A DNA stretch of 43,174 nucleotides from Deltaproteobacteria bacterium tcs-42 (lineage in GTDB: Bacteria; Desulfobacterota; Desulfuromonadia; Desulfuromonadales; Geopsychrobacteraceae), in NCBI GenBank assembly GCA_002049545.1, contig LLYT01000013.1:1-43174 (forward strand). The letters are read 5' to 3'. The notes beneath the pieces are model-generated. The model did not search any database. It saw nothing but the letters and a program-made list of their open reading frames with translations, and was not told the origin of the DNA. A program made the translations under genes and the position numbers. Shown piece by piece: positions 18,427 through 28,351 of this stretch. Position 1 is the first letter of the stretch. Each line of letters begins with the position of its first letter.

Positions 18427-19632
18427 ATGGGTGGAGCAGTTAACACAAAGATAAAATTTCCATTTCGCACCGTTTCAGGTGGTGTGGTTGCAATGTTTCT
18501 TGCTTTTGGCGTAGGACGGTTTGCCTATACGCCTCTCCTGCCACTTATGCAGGAACAGGCTGGGCTTGGTTTGGATATGGCAGGATATCTCGCCTCAATG
18601 ATGTATCTGGGTTACTTGACTGGCTCTATTATTGTGACGAAAACTCTTCCTCGATTCGGGGCTATTAGGATATTACGCTTTGGTTTGATCTTGCTTGCCC
18701 TTGGAACCTGGTCGATGTCTGCTGGCGATTTGTTCTTATACTGGGCCGTTGTGATGTTTGGTGTCGGTGTATCGTCAGCAGCGATATTTCTGGCTGCACT
18801 GTCTCTGGTTCTCGGGGTGTTTCTTGAATATGGGGCGGTGTGGTTGATTGCTTTCCTCTATTCCGGCATCGGTGCGGCAATTGTTCTGATTGGTTTTTCT
18901 GTGCCAAAAATAGGGTTGGCAATAGGTTGGCAAGGTGCGTGGACCTTTGTCGCATTAACGGCAGTGATGGGTGGAAGTTTGTGCCTCATGCTCCTGTCTC
19001 CATGTCGGCGTAGGTATGAAAAAGTTTCTTCTGATGAGACCGCTTGGGCTGCAACGGCGGCAAAGAGTGCAGCTTTCTATCTCATCACCGCCTATTTTCT
19101 ACATGGATTTGCCTATACGATAGGTGGCACTTTTATGGTTGCTATGCTGGCAAACTTTTCCGGTATTCAGGGGCATGCTCAAATGGGCTGGATACTGGTG
19201 GGTGCGATGGTTATTCCGTCCTGTGTTATCTGGCCCTTAATTGCATCACGTGCAGGTGAGATAAAAACCACAGCATTTCTGTTAGCTCTTCTTGCGGTGT
19301 CAAATATTATCGTTGTCTGCTGGCAGACCCCAGTTGGAGTACTTATTGCAGCTGGTGTTTTTGGGAGCTCTTTTCTGGTCATCCCTGGTTTAGTGCTTGG
19401 TAGCCTCGGTAGACTTGCTGGTAGCAGAAAAGATGAAGTGTCGGGATTTGCCACAATTATGTTTGGGATCGCGATGGTGCTTGGTCCATCAGTTGGTGGA
19501 CTGATTGCCAAACTGACCGGTTCATTTGACTGGTCACTTATCATGGCATGTGTGGCGTTGTTTCTTGCTTCTGGCATTGCCTTGATGGCTGAACGAGCGA
19601 CAAAACGTCGCCGGACTGAGATAGTCTCCTGA
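18427..19632 (+). CDS. YbfB/YjiJ-family MFS transporter
   Basis: Polytopic; GVGRFAYTPLLPLMQEQAGLGLDMAGYLASMMYLGYLTGSI is characteristic of this MFS subfamily. Confidence 0.87.
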   Translation: MGGAVNTKIKFPFRTVSGGVVAMFLAFGVGRFAYTPLLPLMQEQAGLGLDMAGYLASMMYLGYLTGSIIVTKTLPRFGAIRILRFGLILLALGTWSMSAGDLFLYWAVVMFGVGVSSAAIFLAALSLVLGVFLEYGAVWLIAFLYSGIGAAIVLIGFSVPKIGLAIGWQGAWTFVALTAVMGGSLCLMLLSPCRRRYEKVSSDETAWAATAAKSAAFYLITAYFLHGFAYTIGGTFMVAMLANFSGIQGHAQMGWILVGAMVIPSCVIWPLIASRAGEIKTTAFLLALLAVSNIIVVCWQTPVGVLIAAGVFGSSFLVIPGLVLGSLGRLAGSRKDEVSGFATIMFGIAMVLGPSVGGLIAKLTGSFDWSLIMACVALFLASGIALMAERATKRRRTEIVS

Positions 19633-19887
19633 AGCAAGACATGTGGAGTGGAGAGATGATTGAAATAGAGCAAAATAGCTCCCATGATGTCCCGAATTAT
19701 GTGAAGCTTTTTTCTAAAAAACCAATATCAATACTGATCAGGTATGGTTTGGAGGCGGTGCCATGCTGAGAATTGAGGGTCAATATATTTTGCGCTGAGT
19801 GTGTAAAATAATTTCCTCGGCAGGGAAAAATTCAGTACTAAGGGTCGACATCCATTGAACAGGAAAAATTTAGTCCGTTCAGGAGGT

Positions 19888-20256
19888 TCAGACCCTGGGG
19901 AGGCTCCGGGTTGCAATCACTGCGATCCCTGTTTTTTCTACATCGCTCAGGATCACCTGACCCATCTGAACCGGAGCTTCGATTTTAATCATGTGCAGAG
20001 CTTTGACGATGGCCAGAACCTTATCTTTTGGAACTGCCTCGGCTGTCTTGACCGGTAGGCGCGGCCAGAGGCCTGAGGTGCAGGTAATGGTTGTGCTGAC
20101 CATTCTGCTTGGGGCCGTGTACTCCTGGCGGGCGTAATCCTCCCCCCGTTTGCACTCGTTACCGGTAATTTCAAGAATTTTACCACCAACAATAGTCAGC
20201 TCCAAGGGACAGCTAATTGGACAGCCGATGCAGATGAGGTGCTTTTTTTCACTCAT
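19888..20256 (-). CDS. DUF1667 domain-containing protein
   Basis: ICIGCPISCPLELTIVGGKILEITGNECKRGEDYARQEYTAPSRMVSTTI; cysteine-rich N-terminus typical of DUF1667. Abuts 20257 (TAAATG). Confidence 0.87.
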   Translation of the reverse strand: MSEKKHLICIGCPISCPLELTIVGGKILEITGNECKRGEDYARQEYTAPSRMVSTTITCTSGLWPRLPVKTAEAVPKDKVLAIVKALHMIKIEAPVQMGQVILSDVEKTGIAVIATRSLPRV

Positions 20257-21516
20257 TTATGCGACCTTCTGTGGCTGTACATCAATTTTCAATTTGCCAC
20301 CAAAGTAGTGATCTAGAACCTCCGGGGCGAGAGTCAGTCGAATCATCTCTGAAGGGATGAGCATGCGGAATTTTTTCTCATAGCGGTCACCGATTGTCAG
20401 AAGACAATGTTTCATCGGCTGTTTGACTCTGAAATAGATGGTTTGCTCCCGGTCGGGAGAAAGGCTGTGGGGAACGCAGGATGCGACGTTTTCACCGGTC
20501 TGGAGGGAAATGTTGTCGCAAGGTCGGCGTATCCCGAGAGCCAGTTCTGCTGCAAATCGACCCGCACGCAGAGATTCTTCCGAGACAAAATCGACAATGT
20601 CATGAACATGAAGCACATTGCCGCACGCAAACACACCGGGCAGGGAGGTCTCCAGGGTGCTGGTCACCTGGGGGCCACCGGTTGCGGGATCCATACGCAG
20701 CCTGAGCCTGGTTGAAAGTTCATTCTCAGGGATCAGGCCGATGGAGAGGAGCAGGGTGTCGCAATTGACGTCCCGGGATCGGCTCGGATCTGGTACCAGT
20801 TGATGGTTGACCGGTGCAATTGTCAGCCGTTCCACACGGTTTTGTCCATGGATAAAGGCGACGGTGGTCGAAACGTGCAGGGGGATGTCGAAATCATCAA
20901 GGCACTGAACCACATTACGGGTCAGGCCGTTGGAATAAGGGAGTAATTCGTAAACTCCAACGACCTCACACCCTTCGAGAGTCAGTCGTCGTGCCATGAT
21001 CAGGCCGATATCGCCTGAGCCGAGAATGGCAACACGCCGCCCTGGAAGGAGCCCCTTCATGTTGACCATTTTTTGTGCCAAGCCCGCTGTCATAACCCCG
21101 GCTGGTCTGAATCCTGGAGTGCGAATTGCTCCACGGGTCCGTTCACGGCAGCCCATCGCCAGAACAACCGCCGCCCCTTTAAGATGGAGATATCCATCGT
21201 TGCCGCTGATAACTTCCAGGTGGAGATCCGGGCTGATATCTAGCACGTAGGAGTCGGTGAGTATTTCGACATTGCCGGAAAGGACGCTGCGAATAAAACG
21301 TTCAGCGTATTCAGGGCCGGTGAGTTCTTCTTTGAAATAGTGCAGTCCGAAACCACTGTGGATGCATTGGTTGAGAATTCCTCCCGTTTCAATTTCACGA
21401 TCAATCAGCAGAATATGTTCTGCTCCTGCTTCCTGTGCCCCCAGTGCTGCTGCCAACCCGGCAGGGCCACCACCGACAATCACGACATCGTATTTGTTCC
21501 TCAGCCGATTTTTCAT
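20257..21516 (-). CDS. NAD(P)/FAD-dependent oxidoreductase (GlpB-position subunit of GlpA-like system)
   Basis: [24 protein letters not shown]...[28 protein letters not shown] overlap with the upstream gene. Confidence 0.88.
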   Translation of the reverse strand: MKNRLRNKYDVVIVGGGPAGLAAALGAQEAGAEHILLIDREIETGGILNQCIHSGFGLHYFKEELTGPEYAERFIRSVLSGNVEILTDSYVLDISPDLHLEVISGNDGYLHLKGAAVVLAMGCRERTRGAIRTPGFRPAGVMTAGLAQKMVNMKGLLPGRRVAILGSGDIGLIMARRLTLEGCEVVGVYELLPYSNGLTRNVVQCLDDFDIPLHVSTTVAFIHGQNRVERLTIAPVNHQLVPDPSRSRDVNCDTLLLSIGLIPENELSTRLRLRMDPATGGPQVTSTLETSLPGVFACGNVLHVHDIVDFVSEESLRAGRFAAELALGIRRPCDNISLQTGENVASCVPHSLSPDREQTIYFRVKQPMKHCLLTIGDRYEKKFRMLIPSEMIRLTLAPEVLDHYFGGKLKIDVQPQKVA

Positions 21517-22958
21517 CCCAAATCCTCCACGGATAGATCGTCGTGACGTGGAGTACAAACGTTTGATCCCCGGCCCCGTTTGGTGATTTCAGCCAGGGGA
21601 ATTGCCAGGGTTTGCGCAAGCAGATCCATGATTCGTGTTGTGCAGAATCCCCCTTGACAGCGCCCCATTCCTGCACGCACCCGAAATTTAACCCCATCAA
21701 GAGTGCGGGCACCGTGTCTGATTGCGTAGCGGATTTCAGCTTCAGTCACCGATTCACAGCGGCAGACGATACGACCAAAGGCTGGATCGTCAAGAATCGC
21801 TGCTTGACGTTCCCGGGTTGTCATCTGTGCAAAATGGGGCGGTCCGTCAATCGCTGCTTTCCAGGTCGACTTTTCGGTCAGGGCGAGACCGTCTGCACGG
21901 AGCATCTCAGTGACGAAAGTTGCAATAACGGGTGCTGCCGTGAGGCCTGGGGATTGAATTCCGGCAATATTGTAGAAACCTTTAACCGGGGATGGTTCGA
22001 TAATAAAATCGTTTGTCCCTGAAACGGCTCGTAGCCCGGCGAATTCGGTAATGGTGTCACGTTCAGATATGGCCGGACACGATTTGCGTACCGACGCAAA
22101 AATTTTGCTCGCTCCAGCAAAGCTGGTCGATAAATTCTCGCGGTTATCAACTTCTTCCGCCGTCGGTCCAACCATGATGGGTCCATCAACCGTCGGTATG
22201 ATAAGAACCCCTTTACTGGTGGCAGAGGGGGTCGGGAAAATCAGGTGGCTGACAATTCCCTGCAGCCGGCGATCGAGCAGATACTCTTCCCCCTTGCGGG
22301 GGAAAATTTTGAAGTTATCGGCACCGATCATGGCTGCGACCCGGTCGGCGAAGACCCCGGTGGCATTAAGGATAATTTGACTGAGGAATTTTTTCTGTCC
22401 GGTTTGAATCGAAAACCCATCGTCCTTTTGCCGGATTGACATCACGGGGTGATCGCAGAAGAGTTGAGCACCATTTTGCCGAGCGCATTCAATCAGTCCA
22501 AAGCAGGCTTCATAAGGATTGATAACCGCTGCCGTGGGGGCATGGAGTGCTTGAAGAATAGAGTGACTGAGGTTGGGTTCTGCTTTTCGAATCTGTTTTG
22601 GCTCCCAGATTTCCAGGCCGGTGACCCCTCTGCTATCACCTTGTTTCTTGAGATCTTCCAGATATTGCAGATCCTCAGGTTTTTGGGCAATGAGTAGTTC
22701 GCCAATCCGTTTGAAGCCAAACTTGAGATCGCGAGCAAGATCGTCCCAACGTTGGTTGCCAGCCCACTCAAATTTTCCTTTAAGTGTGCCCTCTGCTGAG
22801 TGATGCCCGGCGTGGATGATTCCCGAGTTGGTTTTGCTGGTACCAAAACCAACCTCGACCTCTTTTTCAATCAGAGCCAGGCGCAGATTGTACCGAGACA
22901 ACTCACGAGCCAGAGCACAGCCAACGATCCCACCACCAATGATGATAACGTCATACAT
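21513..22958 (-). CDS. FAD-dependent oxidoreductase with C-terminal BFD-like [2Fe-2S] domain (GlpA-like)
   Basis: [22 protein letters not shown]...; C-terminal [17 protein letters not shown]...[10 protein letters not shown]. Confidence 0.9.
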   Translation of the reverse strand: MYDVIIIGGGIVGCALARELSRYNLRLALIEKEVEVGFGTSKTNSGIIHAGHHSAEGTLKGKFEWAGNQRWDDLARDLKFGFKRIGELLIAQKPEDLQYLEDLKKQGDSRGVTGLEIWEPKQIRKAEPNLSHSILQALHAPTAAVINPYEACFGLIECARQNGAQLFCDHPVMSIRQKDDGFSIQTGQKKFLSQIILNATGVFADRVAAMIGADNFKIFPRKGEEYLLDRRLQGIVSHLIFPTPSATSKGVLIIPTVDGPIMVGPTAEEVDNRENLSTSFAGASKIFASVRKSCPAISERDTITEFAGLRAVSGTNDFIIEPSPVKGFYNIAGIQSPGLTAAPVIATFVTEMLRADGLALTEKSTWKAAIDGPPHFAQMTTRERQAAILDDPAFGRIVCRCESVTEAEIRYAIRHGARTLDGVKFRVRAGMGRCQGGFCTTRIMDLLAQTLAIPLAEITKRGRGSNVCTPRHDDLSVEDLG

Positions 22959-23104
22959 ACCCTGCTGCCTCCACAGATTCAGTCGGGGGGAATGGATGAA
23001 TATAATTACAGTTAAACACCAATTTTGCGGAAAACAAGTGGACCGACAGGCTCAGTTCAGAAATTTAAAGGGGGATGGTTCAGAGGTGAGGGGGCAACCG
23101 GACA

Positions 23105-23145
23105 GCGGTAGATATTGACAGTGTTTCCTGAGCAATATCTACCGC
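23105..23145. terminator. 13-bp perfect inverted repeat between osmC-like and GlpA-like genes; weak terminator or operator
   Basis: gcggtagatattg-(15 nt)-caatatctaccgc; no clear T-tract. Confidence 0.45.
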
Positions 23146-23151
23146 AGACGT

Positions 23152-23544
23152 CTATTCTGTAATCACCTCAAAATCTGGTGGATCTGCAATGGCTTTTTTG
23201 ACCGAACACATTCCCGCAGCGCGAATAACCGCCTTTTTATATTTTTCCGGGAAGGCTGCCGGAAGTTGGATGGCCATCTTTACTTTTTCGAGGCGGCGAT
23301 TTTCCGGGTTACGTTCAATATCCAGGGTCATCGTCATCCCTTCTGTGGACAGTTCGCGTTGTTGACAGAATTTCTGCACATAAAAACCGGCACAGGTGAC
23401 GATGGAGGATAGAAACAGCATGTAGGGTTCTGGAGCTGAATTAGCTCCACCATCTTCTTCGGGTTGATCAGTGGGGACTTCAAAATCACCAAAGTGTGCT
23501 GTCACCACTGTCCCGCCGGGAAACGTAGCTTTAATCATCGACAT
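23152..23544 (-). CDS. OsmC family protein
   Basis: MSMIKATFPGGTVVTAHFGDFEVPTDQPEEDGGANSAPEPYMLFLSSIVTCAGFYVQKFCQQRE; OsmC/Ohr cysteine pattern. Confidence 0.88.
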   Translation of the reverse strand: MSMIKATFPGGTVVTAHFGDFEVPTDQPEEDGGANSAPEPYMLFLSSIVTCAGFYVQKFCQQRELSTEGMTMTLDIERNPENRRLEKVKMAIQLPAAFPEKYKKAVIRAAGMCSVKKAIADPPDFEVITE

Positions 23545-23584
23545 AAATTTTCTCCTCAACAGTTTATTTTGTGTTGCCGGGTGA

Positions 23585-25624
23585 TCAATCTCCAAGCATC
23601 TGACCAATGTTATCAAAAAAATGACTGGCACTGATTGCTTCATCTTCCGGGTTGCTATTGCACTTGTTATCCCCCGTGGAAATTTGCACCAAGCCTTCTG
23701 GAATTTCACTCAGAAAACGACTGGCTTCGCGTTGCTCCAATTTTCCGTACTTCCGCCGTTGTCGGGCTCCCAGAAGAAATAATTGTTGTTTCGCCCGGGT
23801 TATGCCGACGTAGCAGAGGCGCCTTTCCTCATCAATATCAAAGGTTTCATGGATCGATTTCTTATGGGGTAGAAAACCCTCTTCCAGTCCGGTTAGAAAA
23901 ACCACTGGGAATTCCAGCCCCTTACTTGAATGTAAACTCATCAGGGTGACGGCATCAAGTTGCAGCTTGCTTTCTTTGTCATTTTTCCCGAGAGAGTCAT
24001 CGTCAAACAACGAAATTCTGTCCAGAAAACCGGTCAGGTCGGGATGCGTGGTTCGTTCCAGGTAGACTGACATACTGTTTAGCAGCTCTTCCTGATTATC
24101 AACCCGTCGTTTGGCAATCTGGATGTCTTTTTCCTGACGGTAGATCTCAGCGGCGAACTTCAGTTCAGTGAAGAGTTCCTGCAGGGTTTCGAGTAGTCGC
24201 AGTGGTTGCTTGAAACGGTTTTGGTACCGCTTGATCAGATCGACAAAAGAATCGCATGCTGTTGCGGTTCGATCATTCATCTCGGGGACCTGACTGGCTT
24301 GCTGCAGGACCTTCCAGAGTGAAATGTTTTTCTCGGCAGAGTAACGAATGATGCGATCAATACTGCTTTCCCCGATACCACGCTTCGGGTAATTGAGGAT
24401 TCGCAGCAGGTTCACCTCATCGGCAGGATTCTGGATGGTCTTCAGGTAGGCGATAACATCTTTGATCTCTTTGCGGTCAAAAAACTGTTGACCACCGATC
24501 AGGACATAGGGAATGTTTTCGTAGCGTAATTGTTCTTCAAAGGCCCGTGACTGGCTGTTGGTGCGGTAGAGGATTGCGAAGTCGCCGTAGTTGAGTCTGC
24601 GTCGATATTTCTCGGCGTGAACATATTCCATGACCTGCCGGGCCTCATCTTCACCGTCTTCGCAAAGCAGGTATTCGATCTTGGCTCCGGCACCACTGTC
24701 GGTCCAAAGGATCTTTTCTTTGCGCTTCTGGTTGTTTTTGATGACGGAGTTGGCAGCGGCAAGAATATTTCCACTTGAACGGTAATTCTGTTCCAGCTTG
24801 ATCACCTTGGTGCCGGGGAAATCGAGCTCAAAATCGAGAATATGAGTAATATCGGCACCACGAAAAGCGTAGATCGATTGATCATCATCACCGACAACAC
24901 ACAGGTTCCCATGACCACCCGCCAGTAATTTTAATAATCGGTATTGAACTGGATTGGTATCCTGATACTCATCCACCATTTGATACTGAAAACGTTCACT
25001 ATATTGTTTTTGCAGGTCGGTGTGGCGTTCCAGAAGCTGTACTGTAAACATCAACAGATCATCAAAATCGACAGCATTGAAAGCTTTCAGGGATTTCTGG
25101 TAACGGGGATAAATTGTCGCGACCAGCGATGACAGCGGATCTCGATCATCAGGCTGATAATGATCCGGGAAGATCAGGTGGTTTTTTGCTGTACTGATCC
25201 GCCAGAGAATTTGATCGGCATCAGCAGAGCTGTTGTCTGCACCGATTTCACGCAACAAATCCCGGATCAGGCGTTGCTGATCAGCAGCGGCATAGATAGA
25301 AAAATTCTTTTTAAACCCCAATCGATCAATATGGGCCTTCAGGATACGGACACACAGGGAGTGAAAGGTTGCAATCACCATCCCCTTGGTGGAACTTCGC
25401 CCGATCATCTCCTGGACCCGTTCAGCCATTTCCCGGGCTGCTTTGTTGGTAAATGTGACCGCGAGGATTTGTTGCGCAGGAACTCCCTGTTGTCTCAGGT
25501 GGGCGATCCGACAGGTAATGACACGGGTCTTGCCTGAACCGGCCCCAGCCAAAAGGAGCAGAGATCCCTTTTTATGTGTGACGGCTTCACGTTGTTGCGG
25601 ATTGAGACTGTTGAGATCAAACAT
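23585..25624 (-). CDS. UvrD/Rep/PcrA-family ATP-dependent DNA helicase
   Basis: LNPQQREAVTHKKGSLLLLAGAGSGKTRVI, VDEYQDTNPVQYRLL, VGDDDQSIYAFRGA, LMSLHSSKGLEFPVVFLTGLEEG, RRLCYVGITRAKQQL. Confidence 0.96.
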   Translation of the reverse strand: MFDLNSLNPQQREAVTHKKGSLLLLAGAGSGKTRVITCRIAHLRQQGVPAQQILAVTFTNKAAREMAERVQEMIGRSSTKGMVIATFHSLCVRILKAHIDRLGFKKNFSIYAAADQQRLIRDLLREIGADNSSADADQILWRISTAKNHLIFPDHYQPDDRDPLSSLVATIYPRYQKSLKAFNAVDFDDLLMFTVQLLERHTDLQKQYSERFQYQMVDEYQDTNPVQYRLLKLLAGGHGNLCVVGDDDQSIYAFRGADITHILDFELDFPGTKVIKLEQNYRSSGNILAAANSVIKNNQKRKEKILWTDSGAGAKIEYLLCEDGEDEARQVMEYVHAEKYRRRLNYGDFAILYRTNSQSRAFEEQLRYENIPYVLIGGQQFFDRKEIKDVIAYLKTIQNPADEVNLLRILNYPKRGIGESSIDRIIRYSAEKNISLWKVLQQASQVPEMNDRTATACDSFVDLIKRYQNRFKQPLRLLETLQELFTELKFAAEIYRQEKDIQIAKRRVDNQEELLNSMSVYLERTTHPDLTGFLDRISLFDDDSLGKNDKESKLQLDAVTLMSLHSSKGLEFPVVFLTGLEEGFLPHKKSIHETFDIDEERRLCYVGITRAKQQLFLLGARQRRKYGKLEQREASRFLSEIPEGLVQISTGDNKCNSNPEDEAISASHFFDNIGQMLGD

Positions 25625-26107
25625 CTGGTATCATCTGGACTAAAGTGTCAGGGGGAATAAATTCGAAGGGCGGAAGATAGCATAGTTTGAGATTTTACTG
25701 CAATTAGTCTGTTCGGGGGCGGTCGTTACACCGTCTGCTTTACTGGTTCTCAGGTTCTGTTGAGAGAATTAATAGATCTCTAATGGCGAAAAGGCAAAAA
25801 AGGTGATGAGGCTTTTTGTGAGTATTCGGGGGGCACTCTCTCCAATAAATTGCTGAACCAATCTGATTCGTTCACATGGGTTGGCATCCCAGATTCCCTT
25901 GTGATTTTCTTCGAAATGCAACTGTTCTAAGGCGTGTTTTGGCCGGGAATCCAATCATAATTACTGAGATATTAAAACGACCCGTCCTTATTTAATTGCT
26001 TAAGAGCGTCCCGCCTATGCGCCCTAGGTCTCTCAGCCTGCGATTCCTGGAACTATTCCACTCCAGCTGGTGTTGGAATAGTTTCTTTTGGTCCGTTTAT
26101 CTATTTG

Positions 26108-26407
26108 TTACTTCTGCTGTAAATGTCGATCAAAGTCCATTCGTTGATGTAAAATACGAATAATGTCAATTCCTTCATTGGTCAGTTTGAAAAAGATGAC
26201 GTGCGAACCGGATTTTTTCTTTCTGTAACCAGGTCGCACATCGCTTATATTTATAGAAGTTGAATGTTCAGTGGCTTGTCTTTCCATCTCAGCGTAAAGT
26301 TCACGAACATACTTTTCAGCCTGTTCGATACCCCACTCGGTAACGGTGTAATCCCATATTCCGCCAAGATCAGCTTTAGCCTTGGGCGATAAAACAACTT
26401 GATTCAT
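26108..26407 (-). CDS. parE: RelE/ParE-family toxin
   Basis: VVLSPKAKADLGGIWDYTVTEWGIEQAEKYVRELYAEMERQA...RPGYRKKKSGSHVIFFKLTNEGIDIIRILHQRMDFDRHL. Confidence 0.93.
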   Translation of the reverse strand: MNQVVLSPKAKADLGGIWDYTVTEWGIEQAEKYVRELYAEMERQATEHSTSINISDVRPGYRKKKSGSHVIFFKLTNEGIDIIRILHQRMDFDRHLQQK

Positions 26408-26637
26408 AGGGAGATGGATTTTTTCTTGTTGTCGATAAAGCTGTCGAGGTCCAGTGCTGTAGATGTGCCAGAGTTTTCACCATCAATTAATGCTTGTCGC
26501 AATTGTTCTAATTTAAGGTGATCTTGGCGGATTAGATCGCGAACATAGTCTGAAACGTTGGCATAGCGCCCGCTTTGTACACACTCTTCTACCCAGTTTT
26601 TCATCTGATCGGGTAATGAAACATTCATAGTTGCCAT
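26404..26637 (-). CDS. parD: ParD-family antitoxin
   Basis: MATMNVSLPDQMKNWVEECVQSGRYANVSDYVRDLIRQDH (RHH); gaggag RBS; ATGA overlap with parE. Confidence 0.94.
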   Translation of the reverse strand: MATMNVSLPDQMKNWVEECVQSGRYANVSDYVRDLIRQDHLKLEQLRQALIDGENSGTSTALDLDSFIDNKKKSISL

Positions 26638-26669
26638 ATCAGCCTCCTCAGTCGTCTTTAGCCTTTTTA

Positions 26670-26698
26670 ATTTTATGGCAAACTTTGCCAAGTGTCAA
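26670..26698 (-). promoter_or_regulatory. parDE promoter with palindromic operator in the spacer
   Basis: Minus strand TTGACA-cttggcaaagtttgcca-TAAAAT, exactly 17-nt spacer; spacer contains perfect palindrome TGGCAAA-G-TTTGCCA (26676-26690). Confidence 0.8.
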
Positions 26699-27081
26699 TT
26701 TTTATTGATGGGCTTCTGGGGGACGTTGTTGCTTTAGTGCTTATTCTTCATGTATGCCAAGACAACCCCGTATTGATAGCCCCGACCTTCTCCATCATGG
26801 TGGGTTTCAGAGGGACGTGATTTCCGAATATTCAATTGATTCTGTTTCTCTCTTCTGCTAAGTTCCCCGTCATGTTCCGTTTGGTGATTTTACTCATTAG
26901 TATTGTCTGGGCATCGTTGATGCTGATTTCCTGGAGTGGGGCGACCCCACCTGCGGGGAGTTCAGGAATCGAAGTGTCCATCCCGATCCGTTCCTGAACG
27001 GGTTATGGCATGATTGATCTCCGCTATTGTGGAGCGTACGTAGAAATGGTTCCGGCTATCAGGCTGTCGACTGTGAATGGC

Positions 27082-28029
27082 CTAACCACCTTCAGTTTTG
27101 TTTTGCTGCTTTTCCTGATATTTCTCCCCCTGTTTTGAGCCGCGTCGCTCTAACTCAGCATCAATGGCATTGAGGACTTCCCACTTGTTCATCGACCAGA
27201 TGGGTGCCAGCAGGATATCGCGTGGACCATCACCAGTCAGTCTGTGGATTAATGTCTCCGGCGGCAAGCGTTCGATAAAATCGACGACCAACTCGACGTA
27301 CTCTCCCATTTCCAGCATCGGTACCTGACCCTGTTTATATAATTCGCCAAGGGGGGTGCCATTGAGAACATGGAGCAGGTGGAGCTTGACTCCATCAACC
27401 TTAAGCCGCGCCAATTCATCGGCGGTCGCCAGAATATCTGCGTGACTTTCACCGGGGAGGCCAAGGATCACATGGGCACAGATACGTAAGTCGCGCTGCT
27501 TTGCCCGTTGATAGGCATCGAGAAAACAGGCGTAATCATGACCACGTTGTAGATAGTCCAGAGATCTGTCGTGAATGCTCTGGAGCCCCAATTCCAACCA
27601 GAGGTCGGTTTTCTGGTGATACTCTCCCAATAGATCCATGACGGGTTCAGGAACACAATCGGGACGCGTGCCGACTGCCAACCCGACAACATCCTCTATT
27701 GCCAGAGCCTGATCGTAGCAATCACGCAGGCGGGGAACTGGTGCAAAGGTGTTGGAAAAGGGCTGAAAGTAAGCGATGAACCACCTGGCGCGGTATTTTC
27801 TGCGCATCAGCCCTTTAGCCCGTTCGACTTGAATTGCAATCGGTTCACCGTGTTCAATGCCGACGGAACCTGAGCCGCTGGGATCACAGAAAATACAGCC
27901 GTGAGCATCGCGCCCGCCCCGACGATTCGGGCAACCGAAACCGGCATCGATCGAAATTTTATGAACTCTTCCACCGAAGTGTTTCTTCAGGTAGGTTGAG
28001 TAGAGATTAAAAGCTTTTTTTCGTTCCAT
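27082..28029 (-). CDS. TIGR01212 family radical SAM protein (YhcC-like)
   Basis: KISIDAGFGCPNRRGGRDAHGCIFCDPSGSGS; FIAYFQPFSNTFAP; GTRPDCVPEPVMDLL; ELGLQSIHDRSLDYLQRGH. Confidence 0.92.
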   Translation of the reverse strand: MERKKAFNLYSTYLKKHFGGRVHKISIDAGFGCPNRRGGRDAHGCIFCDPSGSGSVGIEHGEPIAIQVERAKGLMRRKYRARWFIAYFQPFSNTFAPVPRLRDCYDQALAIEDVVGLAVGTRPDCVPEPVMDLLGEYHQKTDLWLELGLQSIHDRSLDYLQRGHDYACFLDAYQRAKQRDLRICAHVILGLPGESHADILATADELARLKVDGVKLHLLHVLNGTPLGELYKQGQVPMLEMGEYVELVVDFIERLPPETLIHRLTGDGPRDILLAPIWSMNKWEVLNAIDAELERRGSKQGEKYQEKQQNKTEGG

Positions 28030-28165
28030 GGGCGGGACTATGCCAGTTGCTGAGCCGCAGAGCAAGTGACTTTATTATGGGCGAGCATCAACGGCGAAAA
28101 GCTGATATAATTTCACCGTCAAACGAACGAATTTGCAGTCAGTCAATAAAATCACCGATTTAAGC

Positions 28166-28206
28166 GGGATGGCGTCGCCATCCCATGAGTTTTTGCGTAA
28201 GCATCA
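28166..28206 (+). repeat. Interspersed palindromic repeat family 1, short copy 3
   Basis: gggatggcgtcgccatcccatgagtttttgcgtaagcatca; left and right ends of family 1 with the interior missing. Confidence 0.55.
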
Positions 28207-28351
28207 GGAGTAAATATCAGCAAGTCCTGGCTTATCCCCGCATGGGGCGGTCCCGGGATGTCTGCAAAATGGCTTGAACTGGCACCATCCGGCGACGGTC
28301 CGACAGGCTGCTGGTAGTGTTGACCAATGACATAGAAAAAAAGGAAAAACA

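Noticed and set aside
25769-25954. 61-aa minus-strand ORF between the helicase and parE
   Set aside because: No recognisable family and no Shine-Dalgarno; could be a gene remnant but unsupported.
26051-26083. aactattcca...tggaatagtt hairpin downstream of parE as a phage attachment site
   Set aside because: No integrase, tRNA or duplicated core nearby; most likely a simple terminator-like hairpin (U-rich side is on the plus strand).
26101-26700. ParDE as part of a larger defence island
   Set aside because: Neighbours are a housekeeping helicase and a YhcC-type radical SAM protein; no defence genes or mobile element signatures.
26872-26997. 41-aa ORF MFRLVILLISIVWASLMLISWSGATPPAGSSGIEVSIPIRS with a hydrophobic N-terminus
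   Set aside because: No RBS, contains an internal palindrome gtggggcgaccccac (26936-26950), and lies in a degraded-looking intergenic region; not supported as a gene without conservation data.
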